Translations under genes and position numbers: made by a program | NCBI GenBank assembly: GCA_052143575.1 | Contig: JBKQSP010000084.1 | Location: forward strand, 1-64,000 | DNA from: JAKACA01 sp052143575 | Lineage (GTDB): Bacteria > Actinomycetota > Acidimicrobiia > Acidimicrobiales > Bog-793 | Reading direction: 5' to 3' | Length of the DNA: 64,000 nucleotides | The notes under the pieces: generated by a model | Databases searched by the model: none | Seen by the model: the letters and a program-made list of their open reading frames with translations, nothing else | What the model was told of the DNA's origin: nothing | In this document: piece after piece, positions 43,972 to 52,328 of the stretch | Position numbering within the stretch: the stretch's first letter is position 1 | How the letters are laid out: each line of letters begins with the position of its first letter

Positions 43972-45042
43972 GTGTCGTCACGCATCGCACCACCGCTCGG
44001 ACCGAGCGGCTCCACCGCCGAGAAGGGCGTCGGCGTCGCCCGCATTGGCGCCGGTGGAGGCAGCGGTGGAGGCGAGGACGCCGGCTACGGAATGGCGACC
44101 CGCTTCGCGCTCGACGAGGTCGTGTCGGGCCTCGTGCCCCACGGCGCCCTCCTGCCGCCGGCAGCCCTCGGGCGCCTCACGGCCGGGCTCGCCGCCCGGT
44201 CGGATCTGTGGGAGGCACTCGTCATCGAGGACCGCGAACAGCGGTGGCACCTGAAGCTGCACCAGAGCGTGTTCTTCGACGTCTGGCTCCTCGGCTGGCA
44301 GACGAGCCAGGAAACAGACTGGCACGACCACGGCGGTTCGGCGGGCTCCTTCGCGGTCGCCGGCGGCACACTCGTCGAGATGTTCCGGCGCTCCGGCAAC
44401 CGCCGGCTCAGCCGGCGCCAGCTCAGCGAAGGTGAGCACACGAGCTTCGGAGCGACCCATGTCCACAACGTGCGCCACACGGGCAACGGTCAGGCGCTCT
44501 CCATCCACGCCTACTCGCCGCCCCTCGTGGCCATGACCTACTACGACCTCGGCCCCTTCGGGCTCACCGCCAAGGAAACCCTCGCCGTCGACTCCCCCGA
44601 GGGCGCCCGCACCCGCAGCCCGGCGCGGCGCCCGTCGCGGTCGGGCAACGGCCCGGATGGCCGCTCCATCCGCGATCTGCTCGACGAGGTCCGTGGCGGC
44701 CTCGACCGTCTCGACCCGGCGGCGGCCTTCGCCGAAGTGGCGGCCGGCGCCGCCCTCGTCGACATCCGCCCGCCCGAGCAGCGACTCGTCGAAGGCGAGG
44801 TGCCGGGAGCCTTCATCATCGGAAGGAACGTGCTCGAGTGGCGGCTCGACCCGGAGAGCGACGCCTGCATCCCCGACCTCGCCCGCTACGACCGCCGCCT
44901 CATCGTGATGTGCTCGCAGGGTTATGCCTCCAGCCTGGCGGCGGCATCTCTGCGCCAGCTCGGTCTGCGCCTCGCCACCGATCTCGACGGGGGCTTCCAG
45001 GCATGGCGGGCGGCCGGCTTGCCGACTTGTGAGCTGAGCTGA
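43972..45042 (+). CDS. Cysteine dioxygenase-rhodanese fusion
   Basis: A 356-residue two-domain protein. Residues about 40-200 are a cupin of the cysteine dioxygenase type: TDWHDHGGSAGSF (His118, His120), ATHVHNVRH (His163 or His165) and SIHAYSPPLVAMTYYD. Residues about 235-355 are a rhodanese domain whose loop CSQGYAS carries Cys314. The cupin should oxidise a thiol such as cysteine to a sulfinate with O2 and Fe(II); the rhodanese would move persulfide sulfur. GTG 43972 has GAGG eight bases upstream; ATG 44092 is a later alternative. It starts 15 bases after the Tat binding protein, tying thiol oxidation to this uptake locus. Confidence 0.85.
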   Translation: MSSRIAPPLGPSGSTAEKGVGVARIGAGGGSGGGEDAGYGMATRFALDEVVSGLVPHGALLPPAALGRLTAGLAARSDLWEALVIEDREQRWHLKLHQSVFFDVWLLGWQTSQETDWHDHGGSAGSFAVAGGTLVEMFRRSGNRRLSRRQLSEGEHTSFGATHVHNVRHTGNGQALSIHAYSPPLVAMTYYDLGPFGLTAKETLAVDSPEGARTRSPARRPSRSGNGPDGRSIRDLLDEVRGGLDRLDPAAAFAEVAAGAALVDIRPPEQRLVEGEVPGAFIIGRNVLEWRLDPESDACIPDLARYDRRLIVMCSQGYASSLAAASLRQLGLRLATDLDGGFQAWRAAGLPTCELS

Positions 45043-45056
45043 GCTGAGTCCCGAGC

Positions 45057-45068
45057 GGCGCCGGCGCC
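45057..45068. terminator. Palindrome between convergent genes
   Basis: GGCGCCGGCGCC is a perfect 12-base palindrome in the 26-base gap between the dioxygenase-rhodanese and AlkB-like genes. It is flanked by GCTGAG (45043-45048) and CTCAGC (45068-45073), which can extend pairing. There is no U-tract. It is a possible bidirectional terminator. Confidence 0.35.
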
Positions 45069-45695
45069 TCAGCGCACGCCGCGGGTGCGGAACTGCACGC
45101 TGATGCGGGGACCGACGGGCCGCGCCGTCTTCGGCACGGCATGCTGCCAGCTGCGCTGGCAGCTGCCTCCCATGACGAGCAGGTCGCCGCGGCCGAGCTC
45201 GTAGCGGAGGGCGGCGCCGCCCTCGCTCGGGCGCAGGAGCAACCCGCGAGGTGCACCGAGGGAGACGATGGCGACGACAGTGTCCTGCGAGGCCGCCCGC
45301 CCGATGGTGTCGCCGTGCCAGGCGACGCTGTCGCGCCCGTCGCGGTACAGGCACAGGCCGGTCGTGCAGAGCTCCTCGCCGAGCTCGGGACCGTAGTGGC
45401 CGTTCAAGGCCCGCCGGGCGAGCTCGAGGAGCGGGTCGGGCAGGCGAGCACCCTCGCGGTAGAAGCAGAGCAGGCGGGGAACGTCCACGACGCGGTCGTA
45501 CATGCGCCGCCGTTCCGCCTTCCACGGCACGGACTCCCGCAAGCGGTCGAAGAGCCCCTCGGCACCGGCGATCCAGCCAGGTTGGACATCGACCCAGGCG
45601 CCGTGGCTGAGGTGCGTGCGCTGCAGGCCGCTCTCCAGCCGCCGCGGGCCGGGCTCCTCGACGAGGTCCAGCAGCGAACCTTGCAGCGCCACCAT
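45069..45695 (-). CDS. AlkB-like Fe(II)/2-oxoglutarate dioxygenase
   Basis: A 208-residue protein of the AlkB family, which removes alkyl groups from bases in DNA or RNA by oxidative demethylation. Iron ligands are His127 and Asp129 (WHGDT) and His185 (SWQHAVPKT). Arg197 and Arg203 in RISVQFR bind 2-oxoglutarate and the substrate side. LCLYRDGRDSVAWHGD is the usual AlkB strand. A LexA-type box lies 26 bases upstream of the ATG, so the gene is probably induced by DNA damage. It converges with the dioxygenase-rhodanese gene. Confidence 0.9.
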   Translation of the reverse strand: MVALQGSLLDLVEEPGPRRLESGLQRTHLSHGAWVDVQPGWIAGAEGLFDRLRESVPWKAERRRMYDRVVDVPRLLCFYREGARLPDPLLELARRALNGHYGPELGEELCTTGLCLYRDGRDSVAWHGDTIGRAASQDTVVAIVSLGAPRGLLLRPSEGGAALRYELGRGDLLVMGGSCQRSWQHAVPKTARPVGPRISVQFRTRGVR

Positions 45696-45720
45696 CAGCC
45701 GTGCAGCCTAGCAGCTCCAT

Positions 45721-45734
45721 CGAACATACGTTTG
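45721..45734. promoter_or_regulatory. LexA (SOS) box upstream of the AlkB-like gene
   Basis: CGAACATACGTTTG matches the actinobacterial/Bacillus-type LexA site CGAAC-N4-GTTCG with one mismatch in the right arm. Position, 26 bases upstream of the AlkB start, is right for repression. A perfect copy of the same site precedes the polymerase IV gene at 56569. Confidence 0.65.
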
Positions 45735-45996
45735 TACACCCGTCTACGCCTGCAGTTCTGCCCGCACCGCCGCCTTCTCCCTCGTTCATCCTAAGCCCTA
45801 GATTCTTTGTCGGACGTCCGTCTAATATCCCGACAACATCAGTCGCAGGGGAACCGCCGTCTCGGGGCCGGCGGGGAGCGGAGGTGCCTAGGGGTGGATG
45901 CCTGCTCGTCGCTCGTCGCTCGTCGCCGGCTCTCGCCGGCGGGAAGCTGAACGCCCAAGCACCTCAGCACGTGTGACTCAAGGGGGGAAACCAACC
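45735..45996. promoter_or_regulatory. Promoter region of the amino-acid permease with a 10-base palindrome
   Basis: The 301-base gap 45696-45996 holds no gene. Besides the SOS box it contains CGGACGTCCG at 45811-45820, a perfect palindrome, followed at once by TAATAT at 45823-45828, a good -10 element. The -35 region is weak. The palindrome would sit between the two promoter elements, an operator position. AGGGGGGA precedes the permease start. Confidence 0.45.
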
Positions 45997-47538
45997 ATGT
46001 CAGACACCCTGTCGAGAGATCCGCTCGGTGGACACACGCCGGCCCACGCCCGGCACACAGGCCACACCGGCACCGAGACGCCGGAGCAGGAGGCAGCCTT
46101 CGTCGAGCGATCGGGTTACAAACCGGAGCTTCGTCGCACCCTCCGGTTCTTCTCGATGTTCGCCATCGCCTTTTCCATCATCTCCATCACCACCGGCATC
46201 TTCCTCAACTACGGCTTCGGGCTCACCCATTGGGGCCCGGCCTCCATCTGGACGTGGCCGATCGTGGCGGTCGGCAACACGCTCGTCGCTCTCATCGTCG
46301 CCGAGCTGAGCACGCGCATCCCGCTGGCCGGCTACGCCTACCAGTGGAGCGCCCGGCTCGTGAACCCGACCTACGGGTGGTTCGTCGGTTTCGCCGGGCT
46401 GCTCTACATGACCGTCGGCGGTGGCTCGATCATGCTCCTGATCGCCTCACCGCTGCTGCTGAGCGAGTTCAACGTCAACACGCCCGGGCCGCACCTCGTG
46501 CTGACGGTGGCGATCGTGCTCATGATCCTGCCGGCGATCATCAACATCATCAGCGTGCAGGTGGCAGCACGTGTCAACAACATCGCCGTGTTCACCGAGA
46601 TCCTCGGGACCGTCGTGTTCGCCGTGCTCCTCTTCATCCTGTGGGGGGTGAAGGACAAGCCGACGAACCATGGCTGGGGGATCCTGTTCAGCACGACGAA
46701 CCCGAGCGGCAACCCCGTCTGGTACTCCTTCGTGCTGGCGAGCCTGCTCGGTGCCTACACCCTGGTCGGTTTCGAGCTGGCGGCCGACCTGTCCGAGGAG
46801 GCGGTCAATGCCCGCCACTCGGTCCCCCGCGGCGTCATCATGGCCGTCGCCGGCTCCGGCGTGCTCGGCATGCTCGCCTTGATCGGCTTCACGCTCGCCA
46901 TCCCGAACCTGCCCGTCGTCGAGCAATCGGGCCTTCCGCTCCTGACGATCGCCGGCTACTGGCTGACGCCGTGGGTCGTGAAGGTCTTCGTGGCCCTCGT
47001 GGTGTTCTCGATGTTCGCCATACTCGTCGTCGGCGCCGGCGCCCAGGCGCGCCTCGTGTACTCGATGGCGAGGGACAACATGATGCCGGCCTCCAACGCC
47101 CTCCGGAGGGTGAACCTGCGGACCCAGACCCCGATCGTGGCCCTCGTCGTGTTCGGCGTCATCGACATCGGTGTGATGGTGTACGGCTACTTCCAGACGA
47201 GCGCCTACGGCACCCTCGTCGGCGCCACGGCCATCATCCCCTACATCATCTACTTCCTCATCACCGTCGCCTACGCCTACAAGCGCCGCGTGACCGAGGC
47301 CGTGCACGGTGACTTCAACCTCGGGGCCTGGGCGGTGCCCGTCATCGCCTTCGTCATCATCTACACGGCGGCGATCATGCTGGCGCTCTCGGCCCCGAGC
47401 ATCTTCCACGGCTCGGACAAGTTCCTCGGCTACGGCGCCATCGTCGCCGTCCTCTGGTACGTCGCCGTGCTGCACTGGCGGATCAAGAACGGGCAAGCCG
47501 GCGTGAAGCCGGTCGAGGAGCTCGTCGACAAGGACTGA
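45997..47538 (+). CDS. APC-superfamily amino acid permease
   Basis: A 513-residue inner-membrane transporter with about 12 hydrophobic segments. The first helix carries FAIAFSIISITTGIFLNYGFG, the unwound TM1 substrate motif. ELSTRIPLAGYAYQW and GFELAADLSEEAVNARHSVP are typical of the GABA/choline/amino-acid group of APC transporters. ATG 45997 follows AGGGGGGA; residues 1-40 are a polar His/Thr-rich tail. It probably imports an amine or amino acid by proton symport. The substrate cannot be fixed, and no catabolic partner is adjacent. Confidence 0.9.
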   Translation: MSDTLSRDPLGGHTPAHARHTGHTGTETPEQEAAFVERSGYKPELRRTLRFFSMFAIAFSIISITTGIFLNYGFGLTHWGPASIWTWPIVAVGNTLVALIVAELSTRIPLAGYAYQWSARLVNPTYGWFVGFAGLLYMTVGGGSIMLLIASPLLLSEFNVNTPGPHLVLTVAIVLMILPAIINIISVQVAARVNNIAVFTEILGTVVFAVLLFILWGVKDKPTNHGWGILFSTTNPSGNPVWYSFVLASLLGAYTLVGFELAADLSEEAVNARHSVPRGVIMAVAGSGVLGMLALIGFTLAIPNLPVVEQSGLPLLTIAGYWLTPWVVKVFVALVVFSMFAILVVGAGAQARLVYSMARDNMMPASNALRRVNLRTQTPIVALVVFGVIDIGVMVYGYFQTSAYGTLVGATAIIPYIIYFLITVAYAYKRRVTEAVHGDFNLGAWAVPVIAFVIIYTAAIMLALSAPSIFHGSDKFLGYGAIVAVLWYVAVLHWRIKNGQAGVKPVEELVDKD

Positions 47539-47545
47539 CGGCGCC

Positions 47546-48751
47546 TCAGGGCGACTCCGCCCCCGGGGAGGAGCCACCTCCCCGGGGGGGCGCCAGGAGC
47601 TCGGTGGCGATGTCGCCGATCAGCTCGTCGACGGTGGGCACGGCGCCCATCTCGTCGGCAATGCGCCGGGCAGCCTCGCTGTAGGAAGGCTCGCCGAGCA
47701 CCCTCTCGACGAGAGCCCGCAACTCCGCCGCCTCCTCGCTCCGCAGCACTGCCATGGCGCCTGCCGGATCCCGCCCCGGTTGCAGAACGACGCCGGCGCC
47801 GGCGGCCGTCACGAGACGGCCGTTCGCAGGCTGGTCGGCAAAGAGCGGGACGACCACGAGCGGGACGCCGGCGGACAGGGCGCCGAGGGTCGTTCCCGAG
47901 CCGCCGTGGCACACGACGGCGGCGGCGGTGGCGAGCACGTCGGCCTGCGGAACCCAGGCTTCGACGTGGACGTTCTCCGGCAGGCGGCCGAGGGAGGCGG
48001 GATCAGCCGCCCGCCCGATCGTGACGAGGACGCGCGCCGGGAGCGCGGCCACAGCCTCGATGGCCGCTCGAAACGTCGAGGCTGCAATCGGCAGGCCACC
48101 GGTGACGCTGCCGAAGGTGACATAGACGAGAGGCGCCCTGCTCCCCCTCCACCAATCCGGCAGCTCGTGGCGGCCAGCCGCCGCGCTCGCCCTCCACCGG
48201 CGCGTGCGGGCATAGGGGGACGGGTCGAGCGACTCCGGAAAAGGGGACAGATAGGGCGCTCGCAACAGCGCTGTCGCCATTCCCTCGACGTGACGCTGCA
48301 GCACGGGCGCCACGAGCGGCACCACGGAGGCCTCGACGGCCGCCAAGGAGATGGCGACCTGGGCGTGCGGGATGCCGCTGCGCTCGGCCACGACGGCCGA
48401 GGCGTACTCGCACGTCTCGCGTACGACGAGGTGCGGTCGCCATTCGTCGCAGACCTTCTCCATCGCCGGCAGCATGGCCTCCGTGCAGAGCCGGCCGAAG
48501 AGCTCGCGATCGATGAGCCCGGACGTCTCGGCTCCCGACGCCGTCGTGAAACGCTCCCAGACGGCCGCCTGCTCGTCGGCCGGCGGCTCCGCCCCGGCGC
48601 GGAACCGGTGCGAGGTCGCCGCCGCGGCTGCCTCGAGCGACGGCGGGCCGACGATGCAGACGTCGTCGCCGCGGCGACCAAAGGCCTCGAGGAGCGGCAC
48701 GAGTGGGTTGAAGTGACCGGCGCCCGCCGTCGAGGCGACGAGGATGCGCAC
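47546..48751 (-). CDS. GT1-family (MGT/UGT-like) glycosyltransferase
   Basis: A 401-residue GT-B glycosyltransferase. The start RILVASTAGAGHFNPLVPLLEAF is typical of the acceptor domain. The donor-binding signature HVEAWVPQADVLATAAAVVCHGG, then GTTLGALSAGVPLVVVPLFADQ, matches macrolide and flavonoid glycosyltransferases. It transfers a sugar from a nucleotide sugar to a small hydrophobic acceptor or lipid in the cytoplasm. No biosynthetic cluster is adjacent, so self-protection, detoxification or glycolipid synthesis are all possible. The start codon is GTG. It converges with the permease gene across seven bases. Confidence 0.9.
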   Translation of the reverse strand: MRILVASTAGAGHFNPLVPLLEAFGRRGDDVCIVGPPSLEAAAAATSHRFRAGAEPPADEQAAVWERFTTASGAETSGLIDRELFGRLCTEAMLPAMEKVCDEWRPHLVVRETCEYASAVVAERSGIPHAQVAISLAAVEASVVPLVAPVLQRHVEGMATALLRAPYLSPFPESLDPSPYARTRRWRASAAAGRHELPDWWRGSRAPLVYVTFGSVTGGLPIAASTFRAAIEAVAALPARVLVTIGRAADPASLGRLPENVHVEAWVPQADVLATAAAVVCHGGSGTTLGALSAGVPLVVVPLFADQPANGRLVTAAGAGVVLQPGRDPAGAMAVLRSEEAAELRALVERVLGEPSYSEAARRIADEMGAVPTVDELIGDIATELLAPPRGGGSSPGAESP

Positions 48752-48764
48752 GGCGCTCGCCTGC

Positions 48765-49430
48765 CTAGAACGCCGGTGGGTCGCTCGCCGGGAACGACTC
48801 CCGTCCCGCCTCGTCGACGATGTCGTCGTCTGTCGGCCCAGCCGGCGCCGCCACGGTGCCCGGGCGTGCGGCCGCCGGCTCTGCTGCGTGCTCGGCGAGC
48901 TGCTCCCACTCCTCCACGAGCATCCCGAAGGCGACGACGTCGAGAAACTCCCCGTTCACCCAGGCCGCCTGCCGCAGGGCGCCCTCTCGAACGAAGCCGA
49001 GCCCCCCTGCGACGGCGATCATGGCGCCGTTGTCGCTCAGGGTCTCGACGCCGACGCGGTGGAGCCCCCGCACCACAAAGGCGTACTCGCACATCGTGCG
49101 CAGGACATCGCCGCCGAGCCCACGGCCGCGAAAAGCCGGCCGCAGCGACATCCCGACGTGAGCGCTCCGGTTGTGCGGATCGATGCCCCAGAGGACGGCT
49201 TCGCCGGCGAGGGGCTCGCCGTCGACGAGCTCGACGACGGAGAAGACAGCGAGGCGGTCGGACGGCTCAGCCAACCGGTAGGGCGCCTCCGGCGAGTCCG
49301 GGGAGATCGGGCGCCAGGCACGATCGTCCGAGCGCGAGCGCGTGAGGACGTCCTCGTAGAGCTCGGCGTGCAGCACGGCGGCATCCGACTCGATGCGCGC
49401 CCGCAGCCCGATCTTCCTGCCACGCAACAT
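48765..49430 (-). CDS. RimJ/RimL-type GNAT acetyltransferase with a C-terminal short-motif tail
   Basis: A 221-residue protein. Residues 1-175 are a GNAT domain: GLRARIESDAAVLHAELYED, VGMSLRPAFRGRGLGGDVLR (acetyl-CoA loop) and AGGLGFVREGALRQAAWVNG. After an Ala/Pro-rich linker it ends in DDDIVDEAGRESFPASDPPAF. That ending is a short motif (D-x-V-D-E-x-x-x-E-S-F-P-A-S-D-P-P) usually seen as an independent small protein or C-terminal tag in bacteria; its function is unknown. It precedes the glycosyltransferase gene by 13 bases and may be co-transcribed. Confidence 0.85.
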   Translation of the reverse strand: MLRGRKIGLRARIESDAAVLHAELYEDVLTRSRSDDRAWRPISPDSPEAPYRLAEPSDRLAVFSVVELVDGEPLAGEAVLWGIDPHNRSAHVGMSLRPAFRGRGLGGDVLRTMCEYAFVVRGLHRVGVETLSDNGAMIAVAGGLGFVREGALRQAAWVNGEFLDVVAFGMLVEEWEQLAEHAAEPAAARPGTVAAPAGPTDDDIVDEAGRESFPASDPPAF

Positions 49431-49535
49431 GCGACGTTGTTATCGGACGCGGGCCCTGCGATCAAGCCGCCCCGCCGGCGGGCCCTGCCCGGCACAGGGA
49501 GGGCGACGCGCCACCACCGCGCGGTGGTGAGTGGC

Positions 49536-50318
49536 TCAGCCTCGTCCGCTCACGTACAGCGTCTGCAGAGCCCTCCCCGCCGGACCCGACCCGTCACTCA
49601 GCACCGTCTCGGCGATGCCCGTGCCGCTCGGGTCGATCGTGGTGCGGCTCCCCAGCAGGATCCACTCCCCGATCGGGTCACGCGAGAGAGCCACCACGAG
49701 ATCCACGTTGATGAAGATCCACTCCGTGGCGTCAAGGGCAGAGCTGACGCCGCTGCCGGAGTCGGCGGCGAGGACAGCCCGGCAGAACGGTGACATCTCC
49801 TCGCCGGCGAGAAGCGGGATCCGCGGCCGCGACCACACGTCGGCGGGCCCGAGCTTGGCGAGCGAGCCCCGCCCCACCCGCCACTCCATGGCGGCGAGGT
49901 AGCCCTCGGGGTTGAAGCCCCCCAGGTCGCTCGGGGCGAGCTCCTCCCCCATGGCCGGCAGCTCGTAGCGGTGGGCGACATGCGGCGGCTGCGGATCGCC
50001 CGCCCGCTCGATGCGCCAACCAGATGCCCTCACGACCGGCTCACCCCCGGCGCAGGCGACGGCGTCCACGAGGGTGACGCGACGACCCGAGCGGACGACG
50101 CCGGCGCTCACCGACAGCTCGCTGACCGGAACGGGGCGAAGGATGTCGACGCTCAAGCGGGCAAGGCGCTGAGTTGCCTGCGGCTCGCATCCCTCGATCG
50201 CCCGCGCCAAGAGGGCGCTCGGCGGCCCCCCGTGCTGGTGGCGCCGATCCCAGGGCCCCGATGTCGCCGGCGAGGCCAGGAAGCGCCCGTCGCCGAGATC
50301 CTCGAAGAAGGCCCGCAT
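49536..50318 (-). CDS. Acyl-CoA thioesterase-like (TesB-type double hot-dog) protein
   Basis: A 260-residue protein with two hot-dog halves. The first contains WDRRHQHGGPPSALLARAIE and LSVDILRPVPVSELSVSAGV, typical of the thioesterase-like superfamily that includes TesB relatives. The second contains FINVDLVVALSRDPIGEWIL and a final GPAGRALQTLYVSGRG. ATG 50318 was chosen at MRAFFEDLGDGRF, where conservation begins; an upstream in-frame start at 50366 adds an unconserved stretch. It would hydrolyse an acyl-CoA in the cytoplasm. Confidence 0.85.
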   Translation of the reverse strand: MRAFFEDLGDGRFLASPATSGPWDRRHQHGGPPSALLARAIEGCEPQATQRLARLSVDILRPVPVSELSVSAGVVRSGRRVTLVDAVACAGGEPVVRASGWRIERAGDPQPPHVAHRYELPAMGEELAPSDLGGFNPEGYLAAMEWRVGRGSLAKLGPADVWSRPRIPLLAGEEMSPFCRAVLAADSGSGVSSALDATEWIFINVDLVVALSRDPIGEWILLGSRTTIDPSGTGIAETVLSDGSGPAGRALQTLYVSGRG

Positions 50319-50402
50319 GCGCCGGACCCTAGCGGTGGCGACCCCGGTCGGGGCCGGCCCCGCCACCGGCTCGCCTCATCGTCGAGCCGTACGATCTGTC
50401 CG

Positions 50403-51158
50403 GTGTTCAGCTTGCACGAGCGAGCGGAGTTGCGTGACGCCTTGCTGTCTGCCGCCCGCCGGGAAGCCCGCATCACCGGTGCCGCCCTGACGGGCTCGGG
50501 CGCGCTCGGCGGCGAGGACCGATGGTCGGACATCGATCTCGCCTTCGGCGTCGGCGACGGCGTCGACCTCGCCGCCGTCGTCTCGGAGTGGACCGACGCC
50601 ATGTACGGCCGGCACGGTGCCGTCCACCACCTGGACGTGACCGCCGGCGCCACTCTCTATCGCGTCTTCCTGCTCGCCAGCACCCTCCAGGTGGACCTCG
50701 CCTTCTCGCCGGCGTCGCACTTCGGTGCCGTCGCTGCGACGTTCCGCCTCGTCTTCGGCGTCGCCGAGGACCTGCCAGCCGCCGTGTCGCCGAGCGCCGG
50801 CGAGCTCATCGGGCTCGGCTGGCTGTATGCCCTTCACGCCCGCTCGTCCATCGCCCGAGAGCGCCTCTGGCAGGCGGAGTACATGATCAGCGGCCTGCGG
50901 GACCACGTCTTCGCCCTTGCCTGTCTCCGTCACGGCCTGTCGCCGAACCAGGGCCGCGGCATGGACAGCCTCCCCGCCGAGTTGCTCGCCGGCCTCTCGG
51001 AGGTACTCGTCGGCTCGCTCGAGGCCGCCCAGCTGCAGCGGGCGTTCCGGGCCGCCGCCGAGGCGCTCATCGTGGAGGCCGCTCACGTCGACGGCGGGCT
51101 CGCCCGCCGCCTGGCCGAACCGCTGCGGGAGCTGGCGAGCGGCCCCGGCGCCGCCTGA
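50403..51158 (+). CDS. Nucleotidyltransferase-domain protein
   Basis: A 251-residue protein. GAALTGSGALGGEDRWSDIDLAF is the pol-beta nucleotidyltransferase motif (GSxAxG, then SDIDL), with a third acidic residue likely in LQVDLAF. The C-terminal half is helical. This layout resembles MNT/ANT-type antibiotic-nucleotidylating or AMPylating proteins. A HEPN partner, common for MNT toxins-antitoxins, is not visible next door, though the C-terminal helices could play that part. The start is GTG 50403. It is divergent from the thioesterase gene. Confidence 0.82.
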   Translation: MFSLHERAELRDALLSAARREARITGAALTGSGALGGEDRWSDIDLAFGVGDGVDLAAVVSEWTDAMYGRHGAVHHLDVTAGATLYRVFLLASTLQVDLAFSPASHFGAVAATFRLVFGVAEDLPAAVSPSAGELIGLGWLYALHARSSIARERLWQAEYMISGLRDHVFALACLRHGLSPNQGRGMDSLPAELLAGLSEVLVGSLEAAQLQRAFRAAAEALIVEAAHVDGGLARRLAEPLRELASGPGAA

Positions 51159-51175
51159 AGCGCTCCCTGCAAGCC

Positions 51176-52282
51176 TCAGAGGGCGGCGGCGGACCGCTCG
51201 GCTCGGTCGCGGGCGACCTCGTCATAGGTCTCGTAGTCGCTGGCGGTATCGTCGGCGAACTCGAACTCGAGGAGGCCGGCGGCTCCCCACTGCTCGCGCA
51301 GGTAGCCGTTGTTGGCATCGAGGAGGCCGAGCTTGCGGACGTTCGGCACGAGCTTGGCGAAGAAGCCGCGCTGGAATCCGACGAACGGGCTCACCTTCAT
51401 CTTGGAGGCCGCCTCGACGATGAACGGGACGACGGCCTCCGCCTTCACGCCCATGCGCTCCCAGATCTCCGGCGTCGTCGAGCGGGCGCGGTTGCGCAGC
51501 GTGTTCTCGACGAGGAACTCCTGGCGGTCCTTCAGCTCGGCCTCGGACAACTCGGCGTAGAACTCCTTCAACGAAAGGACGCCGAAGGCGACATGGCGCG
51601 CCTCGTCGGACATGACGTAACGCAGCAGCTTTCGGAGCAGCGGTTCCGTCGTCCGGCGCAGCATGTCGCCGAAGGCAGCCAGCGCCAGGCTCTCGATGAC
51701 GATCTGCATGCCGAGGTAGGCGATGTCCCAGCGGCTGTCCTCGATGAGCGCCATGATCTGGGCCTCGAGGAACGGGCTCATCGGATAGGCGCTCCCGACC
51801 TTGTTGTCGAGGTACTTGGCGAAGACCTCGGTGTGACGAGCCTCGTCCATCGTCTGGGTGGAGGCGTAGTACTTGGCATCGATCCACGGCACCGTCTCGA
51901 CGATCTTGGCCGCCACCATCATGGCGCCCTGCTCGCCATGCATGAACTGGCTGATGTTGGCCTTGAACATCTCGATGCCGAGGGCGATGAACTCCGAGCC
52001 GGTCCAGGCCGCGATGGGAGAGCCCGGCGCCCCGGCGGCGGAGCGGATCAACTGCATGCCCGGGCTTGCGAGATCGACGAGGCCCTCGGGGTCCACCTCG
52101 GTGCTCCAGTCGAGATCCGTGACGCTGTTCCACTGCGAAGCCATCGCCTTGTTGTAGAGCGTGACGAGCTGGGGACGCGAGCGCTCGTAGTTCCAGGTGT
52201 AGATGCTGTTCGAGTGGTCCTTCACGACCTTGATGGCCGCTCGTACCTCGTCAGCGGGTGGGAGGGGCATCTCGGCAACCAT
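51176..52282 (-). CDS. Ferritin-like diiron protein
   Basis: A 368-residue helical protein with a complete diiron set: Glu117, Glu147-x2-His150 (in MDEARH), Glu197 and Glu227-x2-His230 (in SDEARH). The repeated DEARH motif and the length resemble the actinobacterial ferritin-like group related to ribonucleotide reductase R2 and N-oxygenases such as AurF. It could be an oxidase or oxygenase. No reductase, biosynthetic cluster or R1 subunit is nearby. The next leftward gene pair makes wax esters, so a lipid-linked oxidation is possible but speculative. Confidence 0.82.
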   Translation of the reverse strand: MVAEMPLPPADEVRAAIKVVKDHSNSIYTWNYERSRPQLVTLYNKAMASQWNSVTDLDWSTEVDPEGLVDLASPGMQLIRSAAGAPGSPIAAWTGSEFIALGIEMFKANISQFMHGEQGAMMVAAKIVETVPWIDAKYYASTQTMDEARHTEVFAKYLDNKVGSAYPMSPFLEAQIMALIEDSRWDIAYLGMQIVIESLALAAFGDMLRRTTEPLLRKLLRYVMSDEARHVAFGVLSLKEFYAELSEAELKDRQEFLVENTLRNRARSTTPEIWERMGVKAEAVVPFIVEAASKMKVSPFVGFQRGFFAKLVPNVRKLGLLDANNGYLREQWGAAGLLEFEFADDTASDYETYDEVARDRAERSAAAL

Positions 52283-52328
52283 GGCGTCAAGGATAAGACG
52301 TCTGCGAGCCGAGGCGGGGCGCCAGCCG

